NCBI GenBank assembly: GCA_015179045.1 | Contig: WHUZ01000091.1 | Location: 124,001 to 188,000, forward strand | From: Kalaharituber pfeilii | Lineage: Eukaryota > Ascomycota > Pezizomycetes > Pezizales > Pezizaceae | Direction: 5' to 3' | Length of the DNA: 64,000 nucleotides | Shown: positions 11,373 through 22,268 of the stretch, one piece after another | Position numbering within the stretch: position 1 is the first letter of the stretch | Layout: the number at the start of each line of letters is the position of its first letter | The notes under the pieces: model-generated | The model's database searches: none | Seen by the model: only the letters and a program-made list of their open reading frames with translations | Told to the model about the DNA's origin: nothing | Program-made: the position numbers and the translations under genes

Positions 11373-12171
11373 CAGTCTAACCTTGCTATACCGGATGGCG
11401 TCTGATTCGGACAACCGTTCCCCATACAAATTGCCCTTCCTATACCGGACGCTCTAACAATACCTGAACGGACAGAAACCACCAGGCAAGTACCCTATGT
11501 CTCCATACAAATAACATTTGCTATACCGGACACACTAAATACTAATACATCTTAGACTACCCCACTTTACCACTGTTTACCACTCTCTGCCGCTAGGAGG
11601 CTGGAACATTCTTGTAGAGTTTTTGGCGTGAATTGAGAGACTATTAAAGAAACAGTCAGAGTAGCATGGTTTGGCTCTAGTTAATACTTGTATTTTTTTT
11701 TTTTTTTTTATATCATTAATCGCGTGCCGCCCTACGGGCTATGGCGATGTTGTGCTATAATAAAAAGAAAAGTTAACTACACCGACAGAAACTATCCGCC
11801 TAAAAAAAAAAAAAACCCCAATCCTAGCCCAGCCTTAATTACATGTGTTTCCCGCAGTCTCCAATTGTTTTCGCGGGGGGAAATACGCCCAGCCGAATTG
11901 CCTCACCTCCGTCCCCTTTCGGCCTCGTACCGAGACGCCCTTGTATATTTGATGCTCCATCTGTTCTAGCTAGTGAGAGCGATGCAGATTGAACAGACTT
12001 TGATTCAGTTAAGGTTTGCTGAACTTGTTTACTTCCTACTCTGGGAATTTGTATACAAATTTTGCCACCCCCTTTTTACAGCTGCAAAGCATTTTATTCT
12101 ATACTGGAACCTTGCTATACAGGACAAAAAGTGCCGGATTTTTACTCGTCCAGTATAGCAAGGTTAGACTG
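11373..12171. mobile_element. Pogo/Fot1-like MITE
   Basis: A 799-bp element bounded by inverted termini CAGTCTAACCTTGCTATAC and GTATAGCAAGGTTAGACTG, with TA on both outer sides (11371-11372 and 12172-12173), the target duplication expected of Tc1/mariner elements. Inside the ends are repeated CTATACCGGAC(A/G)C motifs typical of pogo-type subterminal repeats. No transposase ORF is present, so it is non-autonomous. A 5'-truncated LINE fragment (11697-11946) has inserted into it. Confidence 0.85.
11697..11946 (-). mobile_element. 5'-truncated LINE fragment with family 1 tail
   Basis: A T run and the family 1 hairpin (here in the ATCGC/GCGAT version) continue into about 180 bp that match the ORF1-proximal part of the copies at 14.8 and 37.7 kb (CGTCCCCTTTCGGCCTCGTACCG). 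The flanking CTTGTAT repeats suggest a short target duplication. It lies inside the pogo-like MITE, so it is the younger insertion. Confidence 0.7.
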
Positions 12172-12867
12172 TATTCATCTCCATTAAGGAAAAAATCGCC
12201 ACATGCGCCCGGAGCATAGGGCGCACAGGAAAAAAATGGGGATCATGTCACAACGCATCCCTGTCGTGTGCGCCCTGTCGCTCGTGAATCGCCCTGGGAA
12301 ATGCGGTAACATGACAACCTCCCTTGGCATTCAAGAACATGTTAACCTAGCCCGGAACGTAAGCGGTCCCCATAGCGCAATACAAAGCTAACTTCACACC
12401 TTTGATGTACCAGACAATAGTGGCAATACCTGGGCTAAGCTGCTTCTGTGTGTTGCCTCCTAGCATCATCTACAATGAGACTTTGCTGCATGAGTTTACT
12501 GACAGATTTAACTACATTTCCGACGTTTCAAGTGGGACAGATAATGTTTGGAACTTTACTTCATTCTAAGCCGTACTCCTCATGATTGTGAACACAAGCT
12601 CTGACCCCTCAAACAATCATTGAATTTTGAACTCTTCTGGAAATATATACATTTCATCCAAGGTGTCTCTAGACAATAGTTTGAATTTGTGAAATTCCTG
12701 AATGCAATTAAGTATGTATGTCCCCTTAGAGTTGCGAATAAAGTCTCTTCACCCCAGAACTTGCACTCTCAAGCTGACTGATTGCAGCAACGAGTAATCT
12801 GACCTACGAACTCAATGGACATAGCACATCGGAAAGAGCCTTAAATATGGGATAGAAGGATTGTCTG

Positions 12868-12935
12868 ATGGGGTGGGAGACTAGTGTGCATTGGGCGTAT
12901 GCCATGATTGGGGGAGATAGCAACCCAGATACTCT
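12868..12935. repeat. Dispersed repeat R1, end fragment (copy b)
   Basis: GGGTGGGAGACTAGTGTGC and GGGAGATAGCAACCCAGAT match the left end of the other R1 copies. The match stops where LINE ORF2 sequence begins, so R1 was probably cut by the LINE insertion. Confidence 0.6.
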
Positions 12936-12959
12936 TGACTTCAACCATCACTGGAAAAG

Positions 12960-14300
12960 CCGGATCGAGAAAGCCAGGAAGCTCCTGGACACCTTGTCTG
13001 GGTTAGGCAACTCGTAATGCGGCATGAGCCCACTCTCATGGAGAAAGGAAACCACAGGCACGGTAAGGGCAGTGGCACTGTGGGGGTCCGAAGATTGGGT
13101 GGAGAGATCAGAAGCAGTGGAGAGAGGAGTTCAAGAGGCTTCAGTATCAGGCCCTTCGGAAGTGTACAGGGGCAGTGCAAGGAGCAGCGAGAGGGAAGGT
13201 GGAGGCAATTGCAGGCGTTGAGAATGTAGGCACAATCTTGGATCAGAGCCAGGCAAGATATGCTCTAAGGTCAATAAAAGACTCTACAGGGGTAGGGGAT
13301 CTATGGCCTGAGAGCTTCAGATGGGTTGAAACCACAGACCCAGACCGGGAAGGAGAGAAGGGGAGAGACTGGATAGACTGCAGCCTAGCATATGCCACAA
13401 AGAAGAATGATGGCTTTGAGTTAGTAGCAGATAAGATTGCCAGCACACTTGAGGCCGGTGGGGATGAGAAAGTGTCCTGGGGTCAGGAAGTTCCACCACT
13501 TAGAACAGAAATTGAGGTCATTGACCTTAAGCTGGGCAAGGAGGATGCGCCAAGGGCGATTCCGGAGCCATATTCACAGGTGGCAGTCGCAGTGAGGAAG
13601 GAGAGGTTGGAGGTGGATAGTGCTGGAAGCAGGTAGTGGCAGGAGAGTCAGAAGGATCCCGGTGGATCGGCACTAAGGCGACGGTATAGGATGGAGAGGT
13701 CGCAGGCATGAGAGGGGCCCTCGAGGCAGTGGATGGCAGGGCGAAAGTGTTACTGCTTGCAGACTCTCAAGCAGCAATCAGCGCAGTTAAGACAGCATGG
13801 AGAACTGGAAAAGCGAGGACTGCGGACCTGGCGTGTGTGGTAGAGCTCATAGCAGAAAGGCTGCAGAACTTGAGGTATCCTGGAGCTGTGAGGCTTGCGT
13901 GGGTCAAGGCCCATATGGGAAGAGAGGGCAATGAGTTCGCAGAGGAGAGGGCCAAAGAGGAGGCCAGATGCATGAGGTACGATGGGCAGGCCACTGAGGG
14001 CGGTCTGCGCCAGGAGTTAGTTCGAAAGAGAAAGGAGGAGAGGGAGCGAGCTGGGTTCGGGAAGGGCAAGTTCAAGAAGTGGTTCAGAATGGCCCTCACC
14101 AACTACACCTGGCTGCGGACTGGGAAAGGCGGGGCCATGTGGCGGAGGAAAATCAGTGAAGAGGAGGCGCGGTGCTCTTGTGGAGCAGCTTGGAGTGCAG
14201 AACATGTGGTGTTCCAGTGTGGCGAGCTGGAGCGGCCAGAGAGGAAGAAGAAGAGTGGTGAGATGGTCACCTGGCATGCTGGGAGGACTTAGAGGAGAAA
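12960..14300 (+). mobile_element. Tad1-like LINE ORF2 fragment (RT end and RNase H)
   Basis: This is the C-terminal half of a LINE ORF2 in several broken frames. About 13175-13636 encodes a segment with ALRKCTGAVQG-like and VEAIAGVENVGTILDQ motifs, found in fungal LINEs between the reverse transcriptase and RNase H domains. 13708-14292 encodes RNase H: LLLADSQAAIS holds a catalytic Asp, and LAWVKAHMGREGNEFAEERA is the usual C-terminal His/Asp block. A Cys-rich segment CSCGAAWSAEHVVFQC near the end matches the terminal CCHC-type motif of these LINEs. The reverse transcriptase core is missing. The 3' end is cut by the minus-strand LINE beginning at about 14310. Dead copy. Confidence 0.8.
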
Positions 14301-14309
14301 GGGTGGAAT

Positions 14310-14805
14310 TTTTTTTTTTTTTTTTTTTTTTTGTTCATATCATTAATCGTGTGCCGCCCTTGGGACTATGGCGATGTTTAGTTGCATGAAAACGTAAACA
14401 GGAAAAGGAAAGAAATAAACAGAGAAGGGTGATATTAGACAGAAAAGGGTGACATTAGACATAACTGCTGGCGTCGCGTCTAGCGCTCCATCCATTCCAA
14501 CAATGATCTGATCGGGTCCCCGGCATCTCCGTCCTCTCTTGGTGGTTTGAGTAACGCCTCCCTCCCCCTGGCCATCGTGTTTTCCATACCCGGCAGCTGT
14601 TAAGTACATGATTGGTTGTTTCCTCCTCTTCTCCACACCATCGCCATTCCGGGCCGTCTGTTTTCCCTAACTTGTATTGCCAGTGTCTCAGTCCCTCGCC
14701 CCTCAAGAGGCCAGCCAGTGCCCTACCCCGTGTCCCAGTCTTTGGAGTGGTCTGTCGGTCATGCCTAATCTGTTTCGTTCCTCCGACCTTCGGGCTCTAG
14801 CCTGT
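14310..14805 (-). mobile_element. LINE 3' end with family 1 tail
   Basis: Read on the minus strand, this holds the end of LINE ORF2 (GLRHWQYKLGKTDGPEWRWC, then CGEEEETTNHVLNSC, a CCHC-like motif), a 3' UTR, the family 1 hairpin (ending GGGACTATGGCGAT on the plus strand) and a long A-tail at 14310-14332. It links the ultrashort family 1 copies to their likely source: they carry the same terminal hairpin and linker as this LINE. Its 5' end is truncated or hidden by the next insertion. Confidence 0.8.
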
Positions 14806-14821
14806 TGGTGTATGCCAGCTT

Positions 14822-15600
14822 CTTTTTTTTTTTTTTTTTTTTTTTATATCAATACTCGCAGGCCGCCCAAAGGGCTATGGCGAGGGTTTATTATAACAGA
14901 AAAAGAAAGAAGTCAACATCTGCGTCTAACTAAGTACCCCTACCTACATGTAATGCCCGCGAAACTCCTTCATGGTGCGGGTGACAGGTCCGGTATGTCC
15001 TACTTCCGTCCCCTCTCCGATTCATACCGGTCCCACCTTAGCCAACGTCTCCCGAGCCTCACCCTCCCAGCCTCGGTCTCCTTCTCCAAGTAAACTACCG
15101 CCGAGCTGGTTTTCTTTCCTTCCTCAACCAGCGTGGTCTTCTTCCTCAGCCAGCGAATTCCGGAGATCTTTCCCAATTCCTTATTCGCTGCCTCCAACCA
15201 TTGTCTGACCTTCCCTAGGTCCTTCCGTAGGGCGATCCCGTGTACTACGATGCCGGTTTTAAGTCTGGTGGTGGCATCGGGGTTGGTTGGTGGGGAGGTG
15301 GAGGTGCTCCTGGGGCGGGGAGAGGGACCTTTGCGTGAGGTGACTGCCAGGTGGCGCTTGAAGGCTTCGTCTTGGCTCGGCAGCTTTCCTTTGCCCTTCC
15401 TGCCAGCTTCGGTTAACATCTCGTCTTGGTATTGTAAGAAGGTGCCTATCTTGGCCCCCTTGTCTGCTGAAAGGGTGGAAGCAGGAGAGGGTGGGCAACC
15501 TAGTCGAGGTATGGTTCGCCAGCCTCGATCTGAGCTAGCTGAAGGGCCGGAGGGTACGTTGTGTACCAAGCGTGTACGTAGTGTAGATAGGTAGCTGCTT
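14822..15600 (-). mobile_element. ORF1-only LINE derivative, copy 1
   Basis: Minus strand: an ORF1-like frame (15569-15000, about 189 residues) ends close to the family 1 hairpin and A-tail (T run from 14822). The ORF is Pro/Ser/Thr-rich at first, then has a conserved core: IVVHGIALRKDLG, then SGIRWLRKK and VVYLEKE. The same core occurs in the copy at 37.7 kb (LVIHGVALRRELG, SIRWLRKK, VVYLEE). In an autonomous Tad1-like LINE, ORF1 is followed by a long ORF2. Here only about 140 bp separates the ORF1 stop from the tail, so ORF2 has been skipped. I could not find its target duplication. Confidence 0.7.
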
Positions 15601-15624
15601 TAACCTGACCCGGGTGTATGGGTC

Positions 15625-15665
15625 CCTGCCATAGGCTGGTAGCCTGTATGCGGGGTTACGTGAAC

Positions 15666-15698
<33 letters not shown>
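15625..15698 (+). mobile_element. Retroposon of family 2 with long A-tail
   Basis: The hairpin CCCTGCCATAGGCTGGTAGC with AGCCT pairing and a GCGGGG foot, linker TTACGTGAACC, then about 32 adenines. Family 2 pattern is clear. I see no clean target duplication, so the 5' boundary is approximate. Confidence 0.7.
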
Positions 15699-15699
<1 letters not shown>

Positions 15700-15824
15700 C
15701 CTAAATTGGACAAAGAGGTCTAGGAGAACATGAAACCGCAATCGTGGTAACTGAAAGGCTCAATAGGACACAATTCGAGCTAAGGGTCTCTAGGAAAAGT
15801 TAAATTAGAGCTAACGGGTGCAAT

Positions 15825-15873
15825 GTCCCTGCCATAGCGAGTAGCGGTAAGCGGGGTTATTTGATATAACAAA
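15825..15873 (+). mobile_element. Ultrashort retroposon, family 2, decayed tail
   Basis: Insertion of 49 bp: CCCTGCCATAGCGAGTAGCG hairpin, GCGGGG foot, linker TTATTTGATAT and a degraded A-tail. It lies between ACGGGTGCAAT (15814-15824) and ACGGGTACAAT (15874-15884), an 11-bp duplication with one mismatch. The eroded tail suggests an old copy. Confidence 0.8.
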
Positions 15874-16374
15874 ACGGGTACAATCTTTGACGTTCTAAAA
15901 GAAATTGACAGTTCGAAAAACGGCAGATACGGTGATGAAGGCTGTTAGGTACCGCCGACAGGACGGCTACAAATAGAAGGGATCGTGCCAACCTAACCAA
16001 CGAATAGGCAACCTCAACCTGCTAATACGAAGCTCGTTCAAGCCCACACCGAACTGTACTTTCGGAGTAGGAGGTTTGGGAAACCTGGCTGCAGGAGACG
16101 TTTTGATAATGGGAGGATTGGGGAAGATGGGTAGGCGAATTTAGGAGGTCTACCTATTATTTACGGCAGTGCTCGAGGTAGTCTGTTTTCTCCGAGCGAA
16201 ATTCCAGAGTGTTATCTCAATAGGAAGAGACGTCCGGAATCCTGCTCTAGAAGAGGGATTGCATTACACCTCCCACCGCTTCAGGGTTCTGCACTAGCAC
16301 GTTGGATGTTTTTCTGTCCAAATTATTGTTTATTTCTGGTTATCATGGCCGAGTCCCATCGATGTAACAACAAA

Positions 16375-18278
16375 CTAGGTATGACTGCCCTCAGGACCTT
16401 CTTCTATGGCTAATGTCGGCCTCTTCCGTATTCCTACTTGCGGCCCCTGAGCCATTCTTGCTTCCTTGCCACAGCCGCTTGACACAACATTGGTGTTTTC
16501 GCTTGTTGATTCTGCGGAAGGTTCTGCTGCCGCATCTTGTCTATTCTCAAGAGTAGCAAGCTCTTCACGCCCTATGATGTTGTCTTCATCTGAAGACTCT
16601 CCGCTACGTAAATTTCTAGGCGGTAATGAATATTGAGCAGCAGCTCCAGCTGCGTGGCTCTCGGAGTGTTCTGAACGGATCGGGTCAGATTGCGCCACTT
16701 CTTCGGACGGATTCGGCGGCCCAGCGGATTGTAGTGTCACAGGGCTCGTTTGCAAGATAAGGGGGTCTTGGAAAACTCCATGAGATCTATTGCTCGTTGC
16801 TATCGTAGATGTTTTGTGGAATTCTACCATTAGATTAGCATGTTATGCTGCATATGAATATGATGTGATAGGAATTGAAACGCAATGCCCGCAGAGAACG
16901 TACGCCATATCTTGATGACTCCCTCGACAATTAGTGGAAGCCATGTAAGTATTGCTGCTGTTTGCCCCACTCCCCATTCACTTTGAGTGTCGGCTGAAGC
17001 ACGATACTCCTTCAGGAGGTAACGATACCTATTGATTCCGACCATGTATAGAATGCTTCGAAATGGTAAATAAAACCATAATGGAAAGGATAAAATCCGC
17101 ATTATCAACTTTGAGTACTGTGGAGTCGACTTATTTACTCTAACCGTGGGAGTTGATTCTTCCGTCTCCTTTGAATGTGTTAGTTGTTTAGGTAACAAGC
17201 GCAACATAAGCAGGGAGAGGACTTTGCAAACACAGTCACCAAAAAAGGAAAACATGACCAAAACTATACCAACAATGAGATGCATCCAATTAGTGAGGAA
17301 CGGAATCTGCACATAAAGGACCAGATATAAAACGCTAGAACATGAAATTGAGAGTATACTCATAGCATAATTGTAGAACTTTCCAATTCGCTGTCTGTAG
17401 TTCTGCGGTCGAGGCAGCGCTGCTTTGAGGAGCGCAGATCCTACAACGGTCCTAAAGCAAAATAACCACAAAACAGCCAACGGGTGTAGATTGCCTGCTC
17501 TAGAAAAACGGTTGCGTGACATGATAGGAAAGATGGAGTCACTACGTAATTGTTGTACAGTGGTATCACGCGTCGACGTCGAATAACAACCATCAATGAT
17601 CGTCTCTAACTGGTCGAATTTCTCAATTGGACGCAACACTGTGGTGTTATATGTAGTGATTTCAAAAATGACAACTAGCAGAAGAAAGAAGAGGTATATG
17701 GAGAATTTTCTCCAATCTGTGTTCTTCCTGCATTCTGGGACCAGAGCGAGAAGATTGACAGTTAATAGATCGCCCTGGACAGGAAGTAGGAGACACAGCA
17801 ATCCACGCTCATAGAGTGAGAGGTTTTGGAAAGCTCTGACAAATGAAGAAATTGCAACTGTGAGGACAATATATGCATTGGTTTCGATAAATAGACGGTG
17901 AATATCAATAAACGTTTGCCACCATCTTGATTCTTGCACTTTCGGAATTCCAGTGCCAAAATATGAAATGAATGCGAATAAAGAGGTTAAAGCGAGCTGG
18001 ATACAATAGGTAGTAAAGAGCTGTCAAAGCCGAACAGCAACAGGAATTAGTACTTAATACGAGTACCCAGGAAATAGGAGACGAGAATAGAATCAACCTA
18101 CGCCAATGCCAAACAGGTCTGGGTTTCCATTGCCAATCGCAATGTCACATACTTGGGGGCATTGTTGAAAGATTGCCGTTAAATCTGTACTATTGTTTGG
18201 TTCCAAGAACTCGAGGCTGAGGAAATCTGCACCTGGCGGGAAATGGTAGGGGCAACTTGAACGGTTTGAGGGTTCCAT
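16375..18278 (-). CDS. Multi-pass membrane protein of unknown function, paralog 2
   Basis: Exons 18278-18102, 18020-16904 and 16823-16375 join in frame and give 580 residues, exactly the same total as paralog 1. Intron positions and phases match paralog 1, with a GTAGGT donor in intron 1 and GTACGT in intron 2. Layout is the same: Asn/Cys-rich external N-terminus ending NPDLFGIG, about eight TM segments, and a disordered polar tail sharing NPSEEVAQ and IRKRPTLAIEE-type motifs with paralog 1. Both copies are open throughout, so both are probably functional or recently so. The duplicated block extends about 140 bp into the 5' flank. Function unknown. Confidence 0.8.
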
Positions 18279-18879
18279 GGACAGAGAGGTTCAAATAGAA
18301 ATGTTCAACGTTCTCATGCACTGAACTTCGACTCAGTATGTAATGGTCAACAGCGTGTGATTTTACTTCGCTGAGGGAGCGAAGAAATTTGGTGGATTCA
18401 TACGTGATTAAGTATTGCATAGTAGAATTTAAAAAGACAATATTCAAAGGTGTGTGGCGAAGACATGTAGAAAAAGCAACTACCATCTCACAGTTCTTGT
18501 GATGAAGTTGGTCATATGAGAACCTTCGCACACTCGATGCTAGTCCAAAATAAGAGAGTATCGAAGAAGCCTGCATACAGCCGAATAAGCATAAACTGAT
18601 AATTGCTTTTTTCGTTGGACCACCCACATGTGTCACAATAGTAGCTAACGACTGTACCCCATTACAATACATTATAGGATAGTTCCAAGGCATGCAGTAA
18701 GAATCAACTGCATGCGTTCGTAGCTGTCACGGATAATCCTTGAGTTGCAGACGGCAAGTCTGTACACATGCATATTGCACTCACACCAATTTACTGACGA
18801 TCATGTTTTCATCGCCTGATGACGTATCACTTAGGAGTTCATGCAGGAGTAAAATTAGGGCAACCGTCCAAACTACAGC

Positions 18880-19080
18880 TTGCAACAGCGCTAGGATAGT
18901 CACTGTCAAGGGTCGTTTTTTCTTAATTTTGGAATTTCACCAATGGGTTATCGGCGATGTAAGTGTCCTCGTACGTCCTTGCAACCTTCAAAATCCGCCC
19001 ATACTCGCTAATGCAGTATTCCGACACTGGAAGAACCATACGGGCTATGCCCTTCTGGGAATAGCATTATGTCGCAATGT
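18880..19080 (-). pseudogene. Conserved exon-like fragment upstream of paralog 2
   Basis: The minus strand reads SEYGRILKVARTYEDTYIAD with PLVKF, then a putative short intron (GTGAAATTCC to GACAG), then ILALLQAVVWTVALILLLHE, a hydrophobic helix. The same order is found at 28000-28125 (YGQILEIAGMYEVTYTAD, then ILALLQA). The junction frame does not close cleanly here, so it may be a broken gene end or a second small membrane-protein gene. Confidence 0.4.
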
Positions 19081-19409
19081 TCGCTTGCTTGCAAGAATGA
19101 GATAGAATTCGAAACTATTTAGATACTAGTACCTACTGTTTTATATCGGGATACGACCGTCGACCGGGATATGGCGTTTCTTGGCACGTCTGCTGGGGAT
19201 ACTACATTTGGCTATATCTCGTGCAACAGACATGCTAGCAGCTTACAGTAAATAGTTATATGTACAGCATAGCTGATACTACAATTCTAGCATATTGTAT
19301 TAATTCTGTGAACAATAGTTCACTTGCTATATCAATATATGCAATAATAATATTAAATTACCACCCCCCTCCTCAACCTTCTGCATATTATCTATCAATA
19401 GGTCTATAT

Positions 19410-19915
19410 CTATCTTTCCTATAGTAAGAGTTAGTCATTAATGGCTATAGTATATGATAGCATACGCAATATAGGCTAGAATAACTTACAGCTCTATTCG
19501 CGAGGCCTGAAACTAGCTGCTGCAGCTGCTGCATTTGCTGAATTATTTCCTCAAGTGTCGAAGGAGGGGGTAGTGGTGGCTGAGAGTCAGTAGCTCCAAA
19601 TAATGCTGTTGACTTTACTACTATCTTATTGTCTGTATCTTTTGCAGCCCTAGTTCGTCCCCTTTTACCACTCCCTTGCCCTCTAGCCTGCCGTTTTCCT
19701 CCTTTCCCACTAGTAGTTGACCCCCCCCCCTTAACTTCTAGTATATTAGTAGTAAGCCTATCTGTTGGAGTACTTTGGTTCGGACCATCTACAGAAGACT
19801 CAGGAGAGTTATTAGAGTCCGAATTAAGGTCAATATGATAATCATTTACATTTTTCTGACCCTCCAACTGTCGTAGTCGAGCATTAAGATAATTTCGATC
19901 CAGAACTTATCTAGA
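19410..19915 (-). CDS. Hypothetical protein fragment with basic and Gln-rich segments
   Basis: The frame reads NARLRQLEGQKNVNDYHIDL, then a Ser/Asn-rich and a basic Gly/Arg/Lys segment (GKRGRTRAAKDTDNK), and a Gln-rich end (EEIIQQMQQLQQLVSGLANR). A GTAAGT donor lies at 19489-19484, followed by a TATAG acceptor and a stop two codons later. The 5' end is unclear, and a family 2 retroposon sits just upstream. No known family recognised. Confidence 0.35.
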
Positions 19916-19953
19916 TGATAGTTTTTTTTTCAACTTCGAGTTTGTAACGGAGG

Positions 19954-20014
19954 TTTTCTTTTTTTTTTTATCTCACATAACAACCCTGCTTGCAGCTGTT
20001 CGCCATAGCAGGGC
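19954..20014 (-). mobile_element. Ultrashort retroposon, family 2
   Basis: A 61-bp insertion on the minus strand with hairpin foot CCCTGC/GCAGGG, here perfectly paired, inner GCTATGGCGAACAGC, linker TTATGTGAGAT and A-tail. Flanks are TTGTAACGGAGG (19942-19953) and TTGTAATGGAGG (20015-20026), one mismatch in 12. Confidence 0.85.
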
Positions 20015-20519
20015 TTGTAATGGAGGTGGTAAACGCAGAGAGTTACCATCCGCTAGGCCAAAAAGACACTTGACTAGAGATACTCGCTAGTCCTCTGCGT
20101 AGCTCATATAGTACTCATTTATGCGATTTCGATGCCGCCTGCCAGCGTCGGCTCACATATTGCTTGCGTCGCATATATGCATTTCATATGCGCGTGCATT
20201 TTTCGCATTTCGCGCACTCCACTGGCCGCCCACACAACTGCCAGTACTTCAGCAGCTGAATTTGACTTTGACTTAGAGTGTTGAGAGCGATGGTGAATTG
20301 GTTTGGAGAGTATATTCGGGCTTGAAGGTATATCTGGGGGTGGAGATTGTAAGCGGCAAGCCGTTAAGGGCATATCTAACAGCTGGGAATAGCAATCTGG
20401 ATTCCGTTTAGGAAGCAAATCTGAGGTTTGGCAGCAGCAGCTCATGTGAGACAGTGGCAGCCACAAATCATGAGACATGTATCCGAGCACCCCTTGTATC
20501 ACCTGTCAGTACTATTCAA

Positions 20520-21540
20520 TAAAATCACAAAAAATTATTAAAAGAGCAAAAAAATTAAGGAAAAATGGTGGGTTACATAAGTAAACATCAGAGAATCCAA
20601 ATCCTTTCTCAGAATTCATATTCGTACAATTATGGCTGAGCTGTGAGGGTTTTTGCTAGTGGGGTCCGCTTGACTGCATGTCTCATACTCTTAGAGATAT
20701 CAGCTGGGAATGAGTATATCATCTTCAACTAGTAAACTAGGATGGTCTAAAGGCGCAGATAGCCCTATATCAATCTTGTAAGCAGTTGTAGAGTGTATAA
20801 CAGTATGTTCAGCCTCGGTACCTTCTATTTATTATAACTAAGTATAAATTTGTACAGCTACAGTTGCTGCAATTGCTCACTTTTAAACTTGCGAATAGAG
20901 CTTGAAGTATCCTACCCCCCTATAGCATATGCCACCATATACTATGGCCATTAGTGAGTGACAGCAGCTATAAGAGCATAGATGTTAGTACTATTTAACT
21001 GGCAATATATAGGAGCGTAAGAGGGAGGGGGGTTAAATTGACCTGTTGACATATTTATTGATATGGCAGGAGCTTGATATTGAATATAGGCAATAGAATA
21101 TGTAGATAATGTTGTCCCGACATCATTGTATCTATATCACTTTATTTGATGTTACTGGCATCTAAGTTGCCAAAGATATTGTGAAAATGGTTTCTCATGA
21201 GGCATGCCAAGATGCGCGTCGTTTCTAGGTAGGCGATCGTTTCCCGATATAAAATAGTAAGTATATGTCCAAGCGCCTAAAATGCACTGCCGATGGGGAA
21301 ATGAAGGTCCTCATATCCACTATAATGTCTTGTATCTTCCTAATTTTCTTAGGCATCATTTTCAGCTCAATCCGCATCATTTGTCTCATGAGCAGGAGTG
21401 GCATGACCATTGCTTAATACAACAGTAGCTAGTTCTGTACTGCGCTATCCCCAAAACCGTGTTGTACATATGCATTATACAGTTTTTGAATACCTTTTGA
21501 GCTATGAGTATAAATATTTCTTGCCGGTGAAATTAAAATT
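20520..21540. other. AT-rich spacer without recognised genes
   Basis: About 1 kb of AT-rich sequence with many TATA-like steps. Open frames are short and carry no recognisable motif. I see no clear terminal repeats or tails in it. Confidence 0.6.
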
Positions 21541-21895
21541 CCCTGGTGTGGGTGGGAGACTAGTGTACTCAGTACATTGTCGTAAATCAGCCCTTATGCG
21601 TGGTTATCGCAATGTCACATCGTGTAGCAGCCCTGCCATGGCGAACAGCTGCAAGCGGGGTTATGTGACAAAAAAAACAAAAAAAAAAAAACATCGTGTA
21701 GCAGATTACGATATTACTACATACGACCTTTAGTTTTTGTGATATGACTTAAACCATTTTATCATGTGATGTTGTGTTTTCGCCTTTTGTTTTTGTTTTC
21801 ATTGCCCGTGTGTAGCCCTTCTGAAGCGTGGCGTAGCATCTTACAGTACCGGTTACCTTGCATCATTTCAGCTTTGTATTCAGAGAATTTTTTTT
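21541..21895. repeat. Dispersed repeat R1, copy c
   Basis: Starts GGTGGGAGACTAGTG and matches copies a and d through CATACGACC, GATATGACTTAA and the CCTTTTGTTTTTGTTTTCATT region. It serves as an empty-site comparison: the family 2 retroposon at 21631-21690 is absent from copy a at the same place. Confidence 0.7.
21631..21690 (+). mobile_element. Ultrashort retroposon, family 2 (best example)
   Basis: Exactly 60 bp: CCCTGCCATGGCGAACAGCT hairpin, foot GCGGGG, linker TTATGTGAC and A-tail. It is flanked by perfect 14-bp duplications ACATCGTGTAGCAG at 21617-21630 and 21691-21704. It sits inside repeat R1. R1 copy a has the uninterrupted sequence (ATGCAGCGTGCGGCAGATTA), so both the boundaries and the insertion event are confirmed. 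Confidence 0.95.
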
Positions 21896-22268
21896 TTCTT
21901 AAAAAGTGACTCACTAACTACCATCACCGTATAGGTAACGATATGCATACCGGTCACCTTGGCACCCTCCCCTACCGCTGAACGCAGGCAATATCTCAGG
22001 AAATATAGTGTTGATATGTGCAATGAATTAATTATTGACTATATTGACTGCACTGATTCTGACTTTGAAAGAAAAAATGTGAAAATGCCACATCTAGTGC
22101 ATCTATAGTTGTATTGCCTCTGCACCTGGTGAAATACTTCCCTCCAGTACTCACCAGCAAATGCCCACTCTCTGTAAAACCCCACCTGCTCACATAATGG
22201 TGGCAATAGTACTACCAGTGCTATATTACAATACAAGGTTAGTAAAAGCTTGAGACCTACAACATCTA

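Noticed and set aside
18190..18693. 167-residue minus-strand frame overlapping exon 1 of paralog 2
   Set aside because: It uses another frame across the conserved exon and its end is incompatible with the paralog structure, though its hydrophobic start leaves some doubt.
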